Shown one piece after another: positions 22,571-35,488 of a stretch of DNA of 64,000 nucleotides. Position numbers and translations under genes: made by a program. The notes below the pieces were generated by a model. The model saw only the letters and a list, made by a program, of their open reading frames with translations. It searched no databases and was not told the origin of the DNA. The stretch's first letter is position 1. Every line of letters starts with the position of its first letter. The stretch is from assembly GCA_000310025.1 (NCBI GenBank), contig FN649755.1, positions 716,003 through 780,002 on the forward strand, written 5' to 3'. Source of the DNA: Ectocarpus siliculosus. Its lineage: Eukaryota; Sar; Phaeophyceae; Ectocarpales; Ectocarpaceae.

Positions 22571-24830
22571 GCGACCGAAGCGTATTTCCGCTGGTCTCGA
22601 CCTCGACCCTTCCAAAAAAGGTTCCTAAGGTAGGTGTGACCACCACGACCGGAAAAAGCTGTACGTGGTGGTGCGGTGGAACGTGGACCAATGCCCCACC
22701 CTCGTCATACCCCTGCGGGACCTTCCTGACCAAACCTTGGAGGGGTCTCGGACACTGGACTGCCCACACGATGGTGAGCAGAAACCAGTTGCTCTGGTAG
22801 CAGTTGCCGCCGTCGTTCATGGTGATCATCACGGATTTGTCGCTCCACGCCATGACGTCTTCAACGGCTAAATTGTTGTTCGTGAACAAGCCAGTTGTTG
22901 AGGACATCAAGCCGTGAAGCAACGAATCCGTGCTGATAACGGTGGACGATCGCGGGAACTGCTACCAGAGCACCAAGATTCTGCCCACCATCCTGTGGGC
23001 AGTCCTCCAGTGTCCGCGGCGCCTCCAATATTTGATCAGCACGCTCCTTGCACGGGTACGACGAGGGTGGAGCATTGATCCACGTTCCGCCGCACTACCA
23101 GGTACAACGTTTTTCCGTCGTCGTGGTCACACCTACCTTGGGAGATGACTTGGTGTTATGAGGACCTCAGCGTATTGTATCACCTGAGCTGAACGAGAAC
23201 GTTCGGCCAGGATAGGGCCGCAACTATTGCACATAATTTCATGTCCTCGAAGTAATAGAGAGTGGCGGATGGAAGACGTACCCCACGTTGCAATAAAAAG
23301 AAGTAGTGACCGAAGCGTCTTTCTCGCTGAGTTCCACCTTGACGCTGCCCCAACACACTTCCGAAGGCAGTTTTGACCACGACGACCGGAAAGAGCTGTA
23401 CGTGGTGATGCGGTGGAACGTAGACCAATGCCCCACCCTCGTCATACCCCTGCGGGACCTTCCTGACCAAACCTTGGAGGGGTCTCGGGCGCTGGACTGC
23501 CCACACGATGGTGAGCAGAAACCAGTTGCTCTGGTAGCAGTTGCCGCCGTCGTTCATGGTGATCATCACGGATTTGTCGCTCCACGCCATGACGTCTTCA
23601 ACGGCTAAATTGTTGTTCGTGAACAAGCCAGTTGTTGAGGACATCAAGCCGTGCAGCAACGAATCCGTGCTGATAACGGTGGCCGACCACGGGAACTGCT
23701 ACCAGAGCAACTGGTTTCTGCCCACCATCCTGTGGGCAGTCCTCCAGTGTCCGCGGCGCCTCCAATGTTTGATCAGCACGCCCCTTGCACGGGTACGACG
23801 AGGGTGGAGCATTGATCCACGTTCCGCCGCACTACCAGGTACAACGTTTTTCCGTCGTCGCGTTCACACCTACCTTGGGAGATGAACTGTGTGCTTGAGG
23901 ACCTCAGCAAATTGTATCATCTGAGCTGAAGGAGAACGTCTTGCCAGGATAGGGCGGCAACTATTGCACATTATCTTGTTGTCTTCGTAGCGATAGAAAG
24001 TGGCGGATGGAAGACATACCCCACGTTGCAATTAAAAGAAGTAGTGACCGAAGCGTCTTCTCGCTGGGCTCCACCTTGACGTTTCCCCAACACACTTCCG
24101 AAGACAGGTTTGACCACAACGACCGGAAAGAGCTGTACGTGGTGGTGCGGTCGAACGTGGACCAATGCCCCACCATCGTTGTACCCGTGCAAGGGGCGTG
24201 CTGATCAAACCTTGGAGGCGCCGCGGACACTGGAGGACCGCCTACACGATGGTGAGCAGAAACCACCTGCTCTGGTAGCAGTTGCCGCAGTTGTCCACGG
24301 TGATCATCACGGACTCGTTGCTCCACGGCTAGATGTCCTCAACAACTGACTTGGTCACTCACAACAAGCTGGCCGTTGAGGATGTCATGGCGTGGAGCAA
24401 CAGGTCCATGATGATCACCGTGGAAAACGGCGAGAACTGCTACCAGAGCACCTGGTTTCTGTTCACCATCCTGTGGACGGTCCTTCGGTGTCTGCGACGC
24501 CTCCGAGGTACGACAAACAAGCTTGTTGCACGGGTACGATGAGGGTGGAGCATTGATCCACGGTCCGCCGCACCACCAGGTACAACGTTTTTCCGTCGTC
24601 GTGGTCACACCTACCTTGTGAGATGAATTGTGTGCTTGAGGACCTCAGCGTATTGTATCATCTGAGCTGAAGGAGAACGTTCGGCCAGGATAGGGCGGCA
24701 ACTATTGCACATAATTTCATGTCCTCGAAGTAATAGAAAGTGGCGGATGGAATTCGTGCGCCACGATGTAAACACAGGGGTGTGACCGAAGCGTGTTTTG
24801 CGCTGTCCTTGACCTCCAATTTCGTGACTT
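22571..24830. repeat. Tandem array of about 738-bp foldback units
   Basis: The landmark G(T/C)GACCGAAGCGT recurs at 22571, 23306, 24044 and 24782, giving spacings of 735, 738 and 738 bp: three full units and a partial fourth. Each unit is itself an inverted repeat with arms of about 250 bp. In unit 1 the left arm is near 22632-22885 and the right arm near 22893-23145. Because of this symmetry, similar open frames (containing GNCYQSNWFL or close variants) appear alternately on both strands. No known protein is recognised. Confidence 0.88.
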
Positions 24831-24864
24831 TCAACCCCGACACGTCCTGCCTAACTTTCCACAG

Positions 24865-25061
24865 AACGTGAGGTGCAGATTGGGGCTCCGGTCAACGCCC
24901 TCGCCTCTGCGTTCGACTCGGACCTTCGCAAGGACCTCGAGAACCACGCTGCCGCCTCATCCGCACTTCGGGAGGGCTCTTGCTGGCAGCAAGAGAACGC
25001 CATGGGCGTTGGGCGTGCATTCGGCAACGACGAGATGGAGCTGTTATACGCGCAGGCACGG
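24865..25061 (+). CDS. Candidate isolated exon
   Basis: The stretch between an acceptor (TTTCCACAG) and a donor (GAG|GTGAGT) is open and looks protein-like in one frame: VQIGAPVNALASAFDSDLRK, then ENHAAASSALREG. It may be a late exon of the coiled-coil gene lying beyond the foldback array, but the phase does not match the preceding exon-like stretch at 22335-22425. Confidence 0.35.
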
Positions 25062-28000
25062 GAGGTGAGTGAACATATTCCTTCCGGGTGAGCTCGGCGC
25101 CAGTAGACGATACAGATTTCTTCAATTTCCCGCCAAAACATGCACGCACCTGTCCTGTCTTTCCCTCCGCCCTGCTGTTCTTGAGGGTGCCAAGGGCACC
25201 CCGCACAATGTTGGTTCGAAGAACACACACTTTCCACGGCCTCCCCGGCATGTCGACTACTGTAACCGGTTTGCGAAGTATGTGTGCAACCTCTGCACCG
25301 CGTCGTAGGCATATATTCCTCTGGCTTTCGGTGGACCACATGGTACCACACAATGGGAAAGAATCGGGCATCTTTCAACGGAACCCCGCAGTGGTTCCAG
25401 AATTCTCCGGTCGAAATGCGTGTGTCGCTGTTGCCCGCGCCGTGCACGTACGTGAAAAACAACGAAACGGTTACCAATCAGACGGCAGTCGCTTTATCCA
25501 ACGCACAGGAGTACGGCCCCGCCGCCACCCCTGCATCCTCACCAGCTTCTCTGGCTGCAGCGGACCTGAACGACGCGCATTGGCCACTGCCGGTGACGAA
25601 CGGCGGGTCGAAGCAACTTCAAGACCAAGAAAGTACAAACGGGGAATCGATCCCAGGCGAAGCAGGAACGAGAGCAGGGCCTGGAGCGCAAGCCCACCGC
25701 GTAGCCCTTGACGAGGCGCTTCTTGCCCTCTTCGTGTTTTCTTGCGGGTGCGCGATCGAGAGATCGCGTTTTGATTGTCTCAAATGCAATTCCCACACTT
25801 GCTCGAACACACTTACTTTCAGTGTTCGGGCGCCTATCTCTCTTGTCGTGAATACTCCACGTGGGAGAGTCGTGACAAGCCGACAGCTCACATTGATTGC
25901 TGGAAACAGTGATAATGTTGCTTTCTACAACAGAGCAAGAATCGGAACACGAACTGGGACTTACCAACAGAGGGATCGGAGAAGTATTACGATTATGTTT
26001 AGGGTTATTTTCCATGTCTGCCGGAAGAGAAAAAATATATAAAAAACAATCGGGTACCAGAAAAATGAGCGAATCGGAGTGTGTACGGAATATTTGCTTG
26101 TATCGAACAATCCACGCTTCCCGGGACGAAATTTTGTACGACACAAAAACAGCACATTCATATTTTTACCGACCGGAAAACGACGTATTTCTACCACGCC
26201 ACCCAATGACAATATGTTTGTATGAGAGAACGTTCTGTGTTCGGGTGCGATAGCTTCGTCAGAGGCCGAGAGAGGGAACGTTGACCCCAGACCTTGTATG
26301 TATGACAAACGAGTGCCATACATACACGGGAGAGGCAAGAGGGGCGCCGCGCGCAGCATGACCACCATCCACACATTCATCTACGTGCCCCCCTGGAATT
26401 CCGGTATATCAGTACTCTGCTGCTGAGCACCTCAAACATTGTGTGCCCGGCTCTTGACGGGGCACAACCAACCACGGGGATGCAGCCCAGGGCTTTCTTC
26501 GCCGATTATCAAGGGTACTACTGAAAATAACTGAATTGGTGTTTTCGTTTGCTTGCCCGGTACGGGGTGGGTGCGGTACACCACGCCCCGTGACATTCTC
26601 CCTCGTGAACGGTACTCGACGCGCCCTAGCCAAACAACGCTGAAAACATCGAGCCCGGCATGGTTTTTGACCTGCACCCTGCTGTAGCACATGGTTGCAG
26701 TGCAGAGCCTTTGTGGGCTTCCGGAAGCAAGTGTGTTCGCTACGGTCGTACGAAGGTTGGCTTTGGACCGTCTCCCACACGAAAACCGGCCCTTCGTCCA
26801 GCAGAAGGTCGACACAAGTGTTGCTAGCGACATCGTCACCGCTGGAACCACGGCTGATGCATTGAAAAGCCGGCCTAAAGAGAGGGGCAAGGCAATTGTG
26901 AGACCTCCAGTCGCTGAGGTTCTACAATAATAGTACACCATGAACGATAAAACGTGCATCACATGTATGTATGTGTGTATGTAGTGGTACGTCATCCCTC
27001 TCTACGCCATCCCTCTCAGGGCGGGCTGGCCTGCACCTTCCGCCACGGACGGCCTGAGACATTTCGAAGGCGAGTCGACGAGTTTGGTTTCCTACAGTCA
27101 TACTCGTCCAGGCGCGCAGTTTTCGTACTACTTTGGGGAATCAAGAAGCGTACATTCCTTGAAGCAAAGAGAACCAATTACCCGTAAGCACGGACTGGTC
27201 ATCTCGTTCACGTCAGAACTGCTTCGGGTATTCCTAGGAGACCAGATCGGGGAGATCACACTTAAAGCCTGCAACAAAAAGCAGAACATCTGTACATCTG
27301 TAGTCTACAGTACCATACAAACTTGGGCGTTCCCTCGACGAGTCTCAGTGATGTGTTCTTTTCATGTATATGAACGGATCCAGCTTAACTGACGAAACCA
27401 GCATCGGGTGTCCACAAGGAGGCCACGAAGCCGCCGGTGTCGCCATCAAGACAGATGCAGACACGGCAGGCGGACAGAGACGCGAGTGCTCATCCGATTT
27501 GTGACCCGCCGTTTCCGGGAAGGGGGGCGCGCCCATCCCCGGTGCAGAGCCAAATAGATTGACGGATACCGTGATGGGCTCAAGTGGGCTTGGTATCCCA
27601 GAGAAAGCAAGCCTGAGCAACAGCAAGAGACCACGTCGGTCAACGAGTGTTCTACGAGTTGTTTTCGTGCCTTTCGATAGGAGTTGACGAACAAGTCGAG
27701 CCAATGGTGGCAGCACTCGATTGGATTTTTTCACATAATTTCGACGCTCTACCTCCTCCACGGCGACTTGCAGTCGCCCGCCTGGTTATGTATGGTGTTC
27801 GATTGTCAGCCCCATCAGAGCGTCATCCAAGCGCCAGCGGAAGGCCTCCGCACCCGGCCTAATGGGTGGTGGGACGGCGGCAACACACGAGACGGTGAGT
27901 GGGGTGGAAAGTTCGTTCCTCTCGCGTTTCTATACGAAACTGTCATGATTGGGCGGTTGGCCAGTGCACGCTGTGCTCAGGGTAATTTGCCGCGTATCAC

Positions 28001-28736
28001 GTACTCTTGGGGCTGCGATCAGCGGAATGATTGGTGTTCAGGTGGCGGTGGTGTAGGGTCCGGAAGATCGCTGCCGGATACCCGATCAGTAGCGCACAGC
28101 TGGCGGAATTGGGCACCGGCGAAAGTGCTATCCACTCTTCACACACCGCTATGCTATGCAGGGGGGAAATCTTCAATGCTTGCATCTCTAGCGAGTCTAC
28201 ACCACGTGTGTTAACTCGGTTTCCGACGGACCCGTTTACTACTCTCGAAAGGTTTGGTTTTTGGTGTGTTTGAGGAACGGCAACAGGACTACACGCAGAC
28301 TTTGTAAAGCGCTAGTTTTACTGCTGGTAGCCGAGAAGCCACCTGTGCACACAATTCCTTCGTGCTACCGAACTTTTGGTGAAATGAAGAAAAGGTGTTG
28401 TGATTGTTGTTGACTAAGCGAGGCAAGGTCTCTCGTACACCCAACCACCGTACTTAAACGATGAAGCGCGGCGGAAACCTTCGGAAAGAACCCAAAGGTC
28501 GAGGTAGTGTGGGACGAGAACGCGCCTGAAGCATCGACTGCACAGCACACCCAAAAGTAGCTGACGAAGAGAACCGAACCTTCAGTCAAAGGTTTTGTCG
28601 ATGACGTTCTCGCGTGAGAGGCAACCAAATAGGTTTAGCCCGGAATTTTCTTCCGTGATCTCGAAAAACGAAGAGCGTGGGGTGATGACAAGTGCAGGGC
28701 AATGGTGTTGGTGCGGGCTCCCACACAATCTTATAT
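25062..28736. other. Unassigned region
   Basis: Several open stretches exist: 25284-26042 (+), 26691-26930 (+) and 27027-27186 (+). None shows a recognisable domain, repeat or consistent splice partners. A glutamine/alanine-rich segment near 25480-25620 (+) is the most protein-like. I see no RNA gene or mobile element. Confidence 0.4.
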
Positions 28737-28985
28737 ATGGATTCACTGTTATAAAAGAGAATATTTGACTGTTATAACAGTCGGCTCACTCATATAACAG
28801 GTCATCGTTATTTCACTGTTATGACAGTCAGTTCACTCACTTTCATAAGAGTCAGCTGACTCTTATGAAAGTGAGGTGTCAGTTCACACACTGTTACAAC
28901 AGTCAGCTGACTCTTATGAAAGCGAGGTGGGTGCACATTACTAACAGTCAGTTTGGGGACTTTTATTAAAGTGAAACGACTGTCG
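28737..28985. repeat. Cluster of short palindromes
   Basis: Contains a perfect 40-bp palindrome (28836-28875; half-site CTCACTTTCATAAGAGTCAG), a perfect 16-bp GACTGTTATAACAGTC, and several variants of CACTGTTATGACAGTCAG and CAGCTGACTCTTATGAAAG. The cluster ends about 40 bp before the ATG at 29026. It could be a promoter element cluster or the remains of a MITE. Confidence 0.75.
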
Positions 28986-29025
28986 TGCAAGTCACCTTTA
29001 ACAGCCAGGCAGCCAGGCGGTAAAA

Positions 29026-30624
29026 ATGACTTTGATTTTGGAGCAGTTCTGCAGCTCTCAACAAGAAACGGAACGATGGGACGAGCACATACTTGCCCAA
29101 GCGCATCATTGCATCATAGAAATATGCAACTTCAGTTCCAGGTTCCAGGCGCATGACGTGACGAAGGTAATTGCGATATGGTGATCCTCGGGCAGGAAAG
29201 CCCGTACGTGTAGTGGCGGGTGCGGCGCCGGGTGCCCACAAGAGCGAGAAGACAGCACCGTCTACAGCAGCAGACACATCGGAGGTGACGGCGGGGGCGT
29301 CCTCTGCGGCAGTTGGAGTTACTGTCGCTGCCGCGGTGATGACGGTGATGGCGGCGGGCGGGGGAAAAGTAGCCGCCGCCGTGGCCGCGGCTGCTGCTGG
29401 GAAAGCAGCGGCTGCCATGCCTTCGGCGACGGCGGAGGGAGGGGGGGGGCTGCGGCAGCGGGAGAGAGCCGTGCGAAGAAGCCCCCGAAAAGCAAGAAAG
29501 ACCAAGACCACGCCGTCAAAGCCGCGAGAATCAAGGACGACAAGAAGAAAAAAGCCGAGATAGCAGCCACCGCACGCCAGATGTCGGACGCCTCGAAGGC
29601 AGCGTGGAGGGCGTCTATGGCGGCACTCGAGAAGCAACAGAAGGCTAGGAGCGAGCGAAAAGCGATCAAGAAGCACGCGCCAACTCTGCCGCCTCCGCTG
29701 CTATTCAGGTGCGACCCCCTCACACTCACACGTTTTTTTGTAGCAGCCGTGTGTTTCTTGTCTGGCCGTGCTTGGATGGGTTGCGTGTTGCACGTTGTGG
29801 TTCCGCGTCAAACCTACTCGTCCTTTCCACCGTTCTGTCCTCTCCCAGTATTTTTCGCAAGGTTCCTTTTTGCCCGTCCTTCCAGGCGCCGACATGTACT
29901 AATGTAATACTCCGTATCATTTTTTTTTCGTCGATTGTGTCGCTTCCGGCAAGCGAATGAATTCCACGAGGCACGAGAGGAGAAGACGGAACGGAAGAAC
30001 GTTGCAGCGGGAAGCACCGGCGCTGAGGCCACGGCGCGGGCTTCGACAGCGAGTGGGTCAGGGAGCAGGGGCGTGCCGGATCACGAGGTGGGTTCCCCGC
30101 AGTGTTTCCCCTCGTTTTTTTGGTCGGGTCAATCTTTGTGCAGCTCTCCTTCGTGCTCGTTGTGGAGCTGCGTCTACTTTGGGTGTGCGTGTTGATGGAC
30201 ATGCAAACTTCGCCCCCACACGTCATTCTCCGTTCTCGCTTCCGCGAAAGATGTACCATCTTCCGCAATACTTCCACACTCCATGTGTACCATCATCATG
30301 CACGCATTATTCTAACCTACAGTACGCGACAAATGTCCCACTTTTATCGTCGGCGCTTGTCCCATTATCATGCACGGGTGTAGAGGATCTTGAACTATTC
30401 AAAATAGAGAAATTGTTGTTGCGAAAGCGTATCGAAGAGTAAAGTAGCATGGCCTCGCAAATATATATTGCGTATGTTCGGGCCGACGTATCCGCCTGGT
30501 TCACTTGCTTGAAAAATATGTGCACGCTGTGCGCGACGCTGCTCTGTCGCAGCTTGCCGAAATTCGTTTGCTCCAGGCCCGACTCAAGGCGGCCGAGCAC
30601 GCGGCCGAGATCAGTGTCGACTAG
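29026..30624 (+). CDS. Candidate small multi-exon gene, unknown function
   Basis: Exon 1 (29026-29166) opens with ATG and encodes a helical stretch, EQFCSSQQETERWDEHILAQ and onward, ending at AAG|GTAATT. An open GC-rich stretch ending at 29708 encodes a basic, Lys/Ala-rich helix (KSKKDQDHAVKAARIKDDKK, then ASMAALEKQQKARSERKA). A further exon ends at 30087. The last stretch, about 30500-30624, encodes an amphipathic helix (ALSQLAEIRLLQARLKAAEH) and stops at TAG. The exon 1 to exon 2 junction is not resolved. Upstream of the G9 run at 29441-29449 two frames are open, so either frame could be the coding one. No domain is recognised. Confidence 0.42.
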
Positions 30625-31258
30625 AGCGCGCAGTGGCCGGCGGTGGAGATGGCCTCCCTGCCAACGGCAATCACGACCACGCCGCCTCCACGGGGGAGCC
30701 GTCGGCTGGGGACGCCCAGGGTGCAAGCGGTGAGAGACTAGGTCTTCAATATAGATGGGCCGCCATCGTCGGTTCCCTAAAACACTGCGCTAAACTAATC
30801 ATTACATGGTGGTTCGTTTGTTCGCCGTGTGATATGAGCAGTATCCAGATCCACCGCGTTTGTTTGTTTTCTTAGTCATTGGGAAACCTCGCTTTGGGCA
30901 CCGGCGTCGGTGCGGGCCCCGGCCCTGCATGTGCTCCCGCCATGTTTGGTCCACCGATTGTAACAGCCGTCCCTTTTGACGGGTTTCGTTTGTTTGTTTG
31001 CGTGGGAATGTTAGGGTCGGTAGGTGTCGAACCTTTACCTTTATATGTTTTCGTGCGGTCAGGCTTTGCGTCGGAAGGACAGCTGCAGTCATGACACTAG
31101 ACACCTTAAAATCACTTGACCAGACCACATTTCCCACTGCTTGCGATTGCCCTTCTTGTCGGCTTTGAGAGTATTAATATTCATAACTATAGACTTATGC
31201 GCCAATCCTTACCTCTATATTATTGTCCTCCAACTTGCATTGGTTCTTCAACTTGCAG

Positions 31259-31296
31259 GGGCAGACGCCAATATGGAGGAGGAGTGCCGCGGCGAG

Positions 31297-31335
<39 letters not shown>

Positions 31336-31608
31336 CCCCCACTGCGCAAGTTTGCCTCCAGTGTGTCCGCGTTGAGGAAAGACAGCGGCAGCAGGATGAC
31401 CTACGGCAAGGTGTCGATCGAGAGCATGCGGTGCTGGAAGGAGTGCTACGACGATCTTCAAGGAACCCGCACTGCTGGTCGTGCCCAGCTCACCGCGATT
31501 ATGGACGGCTCTACGTCGAGGAAGAAGGGGGCAGATGGTCAGAAGGTCACGACGAAGGTTACTGCCCCGTTGGCTCCCGGCTGCACCATGTCGACCGCCG
31601 GAAGGTGA
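31259..31608 (+). CDS. Candidate terminal exon with Asp run
   Basis: The acceptor AACTTGCAG precedes an open frame: MEEECRGEGDGD, ten Asp residues in a row encoded by GAC repeats, then a basic helix-prone region (KFASSVSALRKDSGSRMTYG, then RCWKECYDDLQ). It ends at TGA (31606-31608) or splices at the overlapping GTGAGC. It may be the 3' end of the preceding gene or a separate one. No domain is recognised. Confidence 0.4.
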
Positions 31609-31889
31609 GCAACGGGTTGGGCGAATATGTTGTTGGGATGTAACCTTGTCGTAGGTGTATCCCTGGATGTGCCAAGCACTTTTAGAGACAGTTGTTGAAA
31701 GACCAGATTGATGGTTGAAAGTGGCGCTTAGTTGGCCAAAAGGTAAGGAAAGAGGAAAGATAGAGGAGTGATCGAGTGGGGGCGAGCACCACGGGGGGCG
31801 AGCGTCCAAGCTATCACGGAAAGATGCACACACACGGGACATTGCAATATCCCGGTCACGCTATTTCTGATACGAGTGAAGCCCAGCGG

Positions 31890-34656
31890 AAAGTGTGCGC
31901 CAAGCTTGCTGCCATTGACAAGCGGAGGTTAACTGAATCGCGCAAGTTGGTGACGGCAAGCTTGCCCCGGCCGTGGGCGTTTGCGGTTTGAAGAGATCCT
32001 GCCTTTCGATTGCTTCAGGCAAGCGCGCCGCTTCACCTCGATGGACTCCTTCGCCGTACAATATCAAGCGAGATAAGGCAGTGTCAGTACTGGAACGAGA
32101 ATCCTCGAACCACGATGCACATGCAATGAACGAGCGATCTCACTCCTCCGACACCCCGACATTTCGGCCAGTTTTTTCAAGTGCTACCAGGAGTAAATAG
32201 TCCCTGTCCCCGCTGAAACATGGTCTCCTCTTCATGAAACCCACACAACACATGTAGGACCAACATTCACGAGGTAACCTGTGATTGTTCTAAACTGTCC
32301 GCGGGCGCCCGTTTCGAAGGCATTTCTGCACGGAAGAAGTGGCTTAAGTCCCTAGAGTAGGGAGTTTTACCGACGAGTGAGGCGAAGCGGAAGCTCGCGC
32401 GTCAAGTCCATCAGCATCAAGCCCATCACGTCGAATCCGCGTAACTTCCAGAAAACTCGGCACACTAAACCACGCCATTCCTTACCATATTTCCGTATTA
32501 CCGTTCCAGGTGGTCTGCAGCGGCCGGGGTTCCACGACCTCCACGACAACGCGTAACCCCCGAGATCACGGAGAAACGCCTTTTGCTGCAGTACAACCAC
32601 ACCAACCGTTCAAACCACACATTGCGTACCATATTACCGTCCCGGGTAGTGTGCGGCCGCGGGGGCTCCGCGATGACGTGGTACGTGGACATGGTGGTGG
32701 GTCTTGAGGTGGACGACGACCACGGAAAACCCGTCGCCAACCAGCAGCAGGAGTTCTTTGCTATTGATCGAGACGCCCTACCCAGCCTGCAGGTATGTAT
32801 CGTAGGTCGCATGACGTAAGATACCACACCCGCTGGACCAATTTTCAGCGCTCGGCTCCTCTGTGCATGAAACCGTGACGGTGTCTATATCCCTAGGGTT
32901 GGTGTGAACATACGTAGCAGTTCGAATGTGCAACCGAACGTAGACCCCGGGGATAGCAGTATATCCGTAGCCCAGGATGTCGAGTATACTCTTGTGCTAG
33001 GGTATAGCATGTCGTTGGTGGAGATCACTTTGGATACCGCTGCTTCATGCCTAAGAGGTTTCATTATTCTATTTCGCACCATAATATCTTGGCTGTGTGT
33101 GAATATTCATGGAGGCGGGTCGATACGGGATGTGCACATCCTGGGTCTTCCTTAGATGTTTTAAGAACATCTTCTGGAACATGCGAACAACTCGCGGAAC
33201 ATCGAGCAGATAATTCACTCGTCGCGCAGTGAATACAAGCATGACGTCCAGCAATAATACGGTGCATTTCGCATCCGTACCGGAAGCCCAAATAGGCACT
33301 ACCGGGACACAGCAACCAAACGCCTATTTACCGCACTGTAGTCACCCTAGACTCCGCTGTGTAGAACGCGCGTGTGAATCCTTGGTCTATGACGCCTGGC
33401 TGAGGTGGCGAGCTGTGTGATATGCTGTGTGATGCCTCTCCTAGGCTGCTGACTTGTTGTGCACATCTCCCAACCCGCGTGCCCCCTGAGTCATAAAACT
33501 GTACATCGCCTGATGTGGAAACAAATGCGGACTCCTGCAGCTTCAGTACGAAAAGTGTCCCGAAACCACTTGGGGACACTTTTCAAACCGAGCCAAGTCA
33601 CCCTTTGTTTGGCAAGGAGCCTGTGTAGTTTCTTTGGAGAGACTGTAGCCCCTCCACCAAGAGCTGACAAACAATCATGCGACTTTTTTTTCGCGGAGGG
33701 ACTGGGTAGGTGATTTGTCGCTCTCGAGGTTCGTTGTTGTCGCGCCACGGATTTCGCCGCAGCGGGTACTACCGCAGAGCGAAACTTCGAGCGGGGGCGA
33801 TTTCTGCGGGGCATTCGCTAGGGATTAATCCACACGTGGATTATGTTGAAAAACATCTACTGTACCGTTCACAGCTGGCACCTGGTGGTTTGTCCTGCTG
33901 CCTGCTTGTATTTTCGTTTTTTTTCACCCTGTTGTTTCATGAGCCAACTCCGGAGGCATCGGTCGTATCATGTAGTACTTTGGTTTGCGTACGCTGACCC
34001 TCGTACCCCGCATGAATTCACGACACCGTCACGGAGTACCAGAGTTTCATCGAAGATGCCATCGTGGCACCTCGGCAACGCGAGGCCAAGAGGAAAGCAA
34101 AGGACGCCGCACCCGCCGAGTAGCAACAGAAGGCTTCCGCCAGCACCGTCCCAACGGCAACAACGTCGCCCTCTCCGGTGTATAGTAGACTCTCGGGTAA
34201 GTATATATACGGTGTTGTATTGGACTATGTAGTCTAGGCTGATGAAAAACCAACGCCAGACTGCACGGATGGGTGAGAGAAATCGACCTGAGAATCGCAG
34301 TGTTCACAGGTGATCCTGGACTCTTGCTCTGAGGAATCATCAAGGGTACACACAACAGTGCCATGCCGCAAAGATGAAAGCGCGGCACAAGCGAGAGAGG
34401 TAGGTGCTGGTCGAATGATGAGCGTTCGTGCGGAGGGCACGCTCTATGGTGAGAGATCCAAGCAGGAAGAACGTGTGTGTGTGTTTTTATAGTATCGACA
34501 GCGCAATCTGGCTGACCAATGAACGACGTCAGTCTCAGTGCGGTTGAACACACAAAATGCGTCTTGACGGCATGCCCTGTGGTCCCATGAGGGGGTGTCA
34601 CCGAGGAGGAGCTGTCCATAGCTCCGGGGGGAAATCCGACCCGCACTCGTTCGTCG
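31890..34656 (+). pseudogene. Rearranged partial duplicate of the Rtt106-like gene
   Basis: Blocks match the chaperone gene with introns retained. About 31895-32290 matches about 13915-14338 (exon 6). About 32500-32815 matches exon 7 and its flanks. About 33333-33660 matches about 12085-12470 (intron 5). About 33845-34178 matches exon 8. About 34178-34656 matches about 17140-17640 (3' flank). The acidic last exon is deleted. The exon 6 copy has a small deletion and a stop. The exon 8 copy has an in-frame TAG at 34121-34123. The exon 7 copy is still open and keeps a GT donor where the parent has GC. A second partial copy of the exon 7 acceptor lies near 32500-32545. The copy is broken and cannot make the protein. 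Confidence 0.88.
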
Positions 34657-34660
34657 CCGT

Positions 34661-34740
34661 TGGGTTGGGTTGGGTTGGGTTTTAGGTTGGGTAGGGTTGG
34701 ATCGGTCGGTCGGTCGGTCGGTCGGTCGGTCGGTCGGTCG
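34661..34740. repeat. (GGTTG)n and (CGGT)n simple repeats
   Basis: A short GGGTT array is followed by about ten CGGT units, directly between the duplicated block and the non-LTR element. Confidence 0.92.
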
Positions 34741-34857
34741 GCCTTGGGCCGCCTTCTTCAATCGCGCCGCCGTCGCTTCGTCGACCGTCGCCGTCGATCG
34801 CCGTCGTACTATATACGTTAAATAAAACCCCGGGGATGGGACGTTTTCATCCCCGCC

Positions 34858-35463
34858 ATGAGCGGTTATATCCGGTCGGTATCCTCGAAGGTTCAATTCC
34901 GGTTATTTCCGGTCGGTACTGGCTGCAGGAGACCAGGAGGCCAGGTCATTCAAACGGAGTTCGCAGCAGCGGGTTTCCGAGTGTTCTGCTGTGGTACGGA
35001 GAAGCGTAATATCCATGGTGTGGGAATAGCCGTTAAAGAGTCAATATGCAAGACCTCCACTTTCACCACGAACTATGTCGATGAAGGCCTCATGGCCATG
35101 AGATTTGAGATGACGGGCCACCGCGGAGCTGTCAACTTCGTTGCTGCTTACGCCCCAACCGAGGTCGCTGCCGCTGACAGCAAGACAGCGTTCTGGGGAA
35201 AACTTGACAGTCTCGTGCGGAGGATTCCCTCCAAAGAGTGCGTGTATATCCTGATGGACGCAAATGCTCGGACGGGAGAGAGGATGGATGGGGAGGACGA
35301 GGGCGTCCTGGGGATACACGGGCGTGATGAGCTAAACGAGAATGGCAGACTACTGCTGACCTTCGCAGCGGAAAACAAGCTAGCACTCGCGAACACGTTC
35401 TTCGAGACACGCAACGGTCGAATATGGCACAGGGACCAACCGCTGGCGCCTCGACAACATTAG
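34858..35463 (+). pseudogene. LINE endonuclease fragment
   Basis: Matches the exonuclease-endonuclease-phosphatase fold of LINEs: GVGIAVKE, FVAAYAPTE, VYILMDANARTG, and, after a frame change downstream, a KADSDHNMVIA motif that supplies the catalytic SDH. The N-terminal part carrying the usual catalytic Glu (QET motif) is absent, so the domain is 5'-truncated. The frame is lost near 35463 and resumes in another frame at about 35435-35489. Confidence 0.8.
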
Positions 35464-35488
35464 AACGCGGCAGGCACACCGCGGCCGA

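Noticed and set aside
29435-29455. Frameshift at a G9 run in the candidate gene at 29026-30624
   Set aside because: Both candidate frames are open across this GC-rich stretch, so no lesion needs to be assumed.
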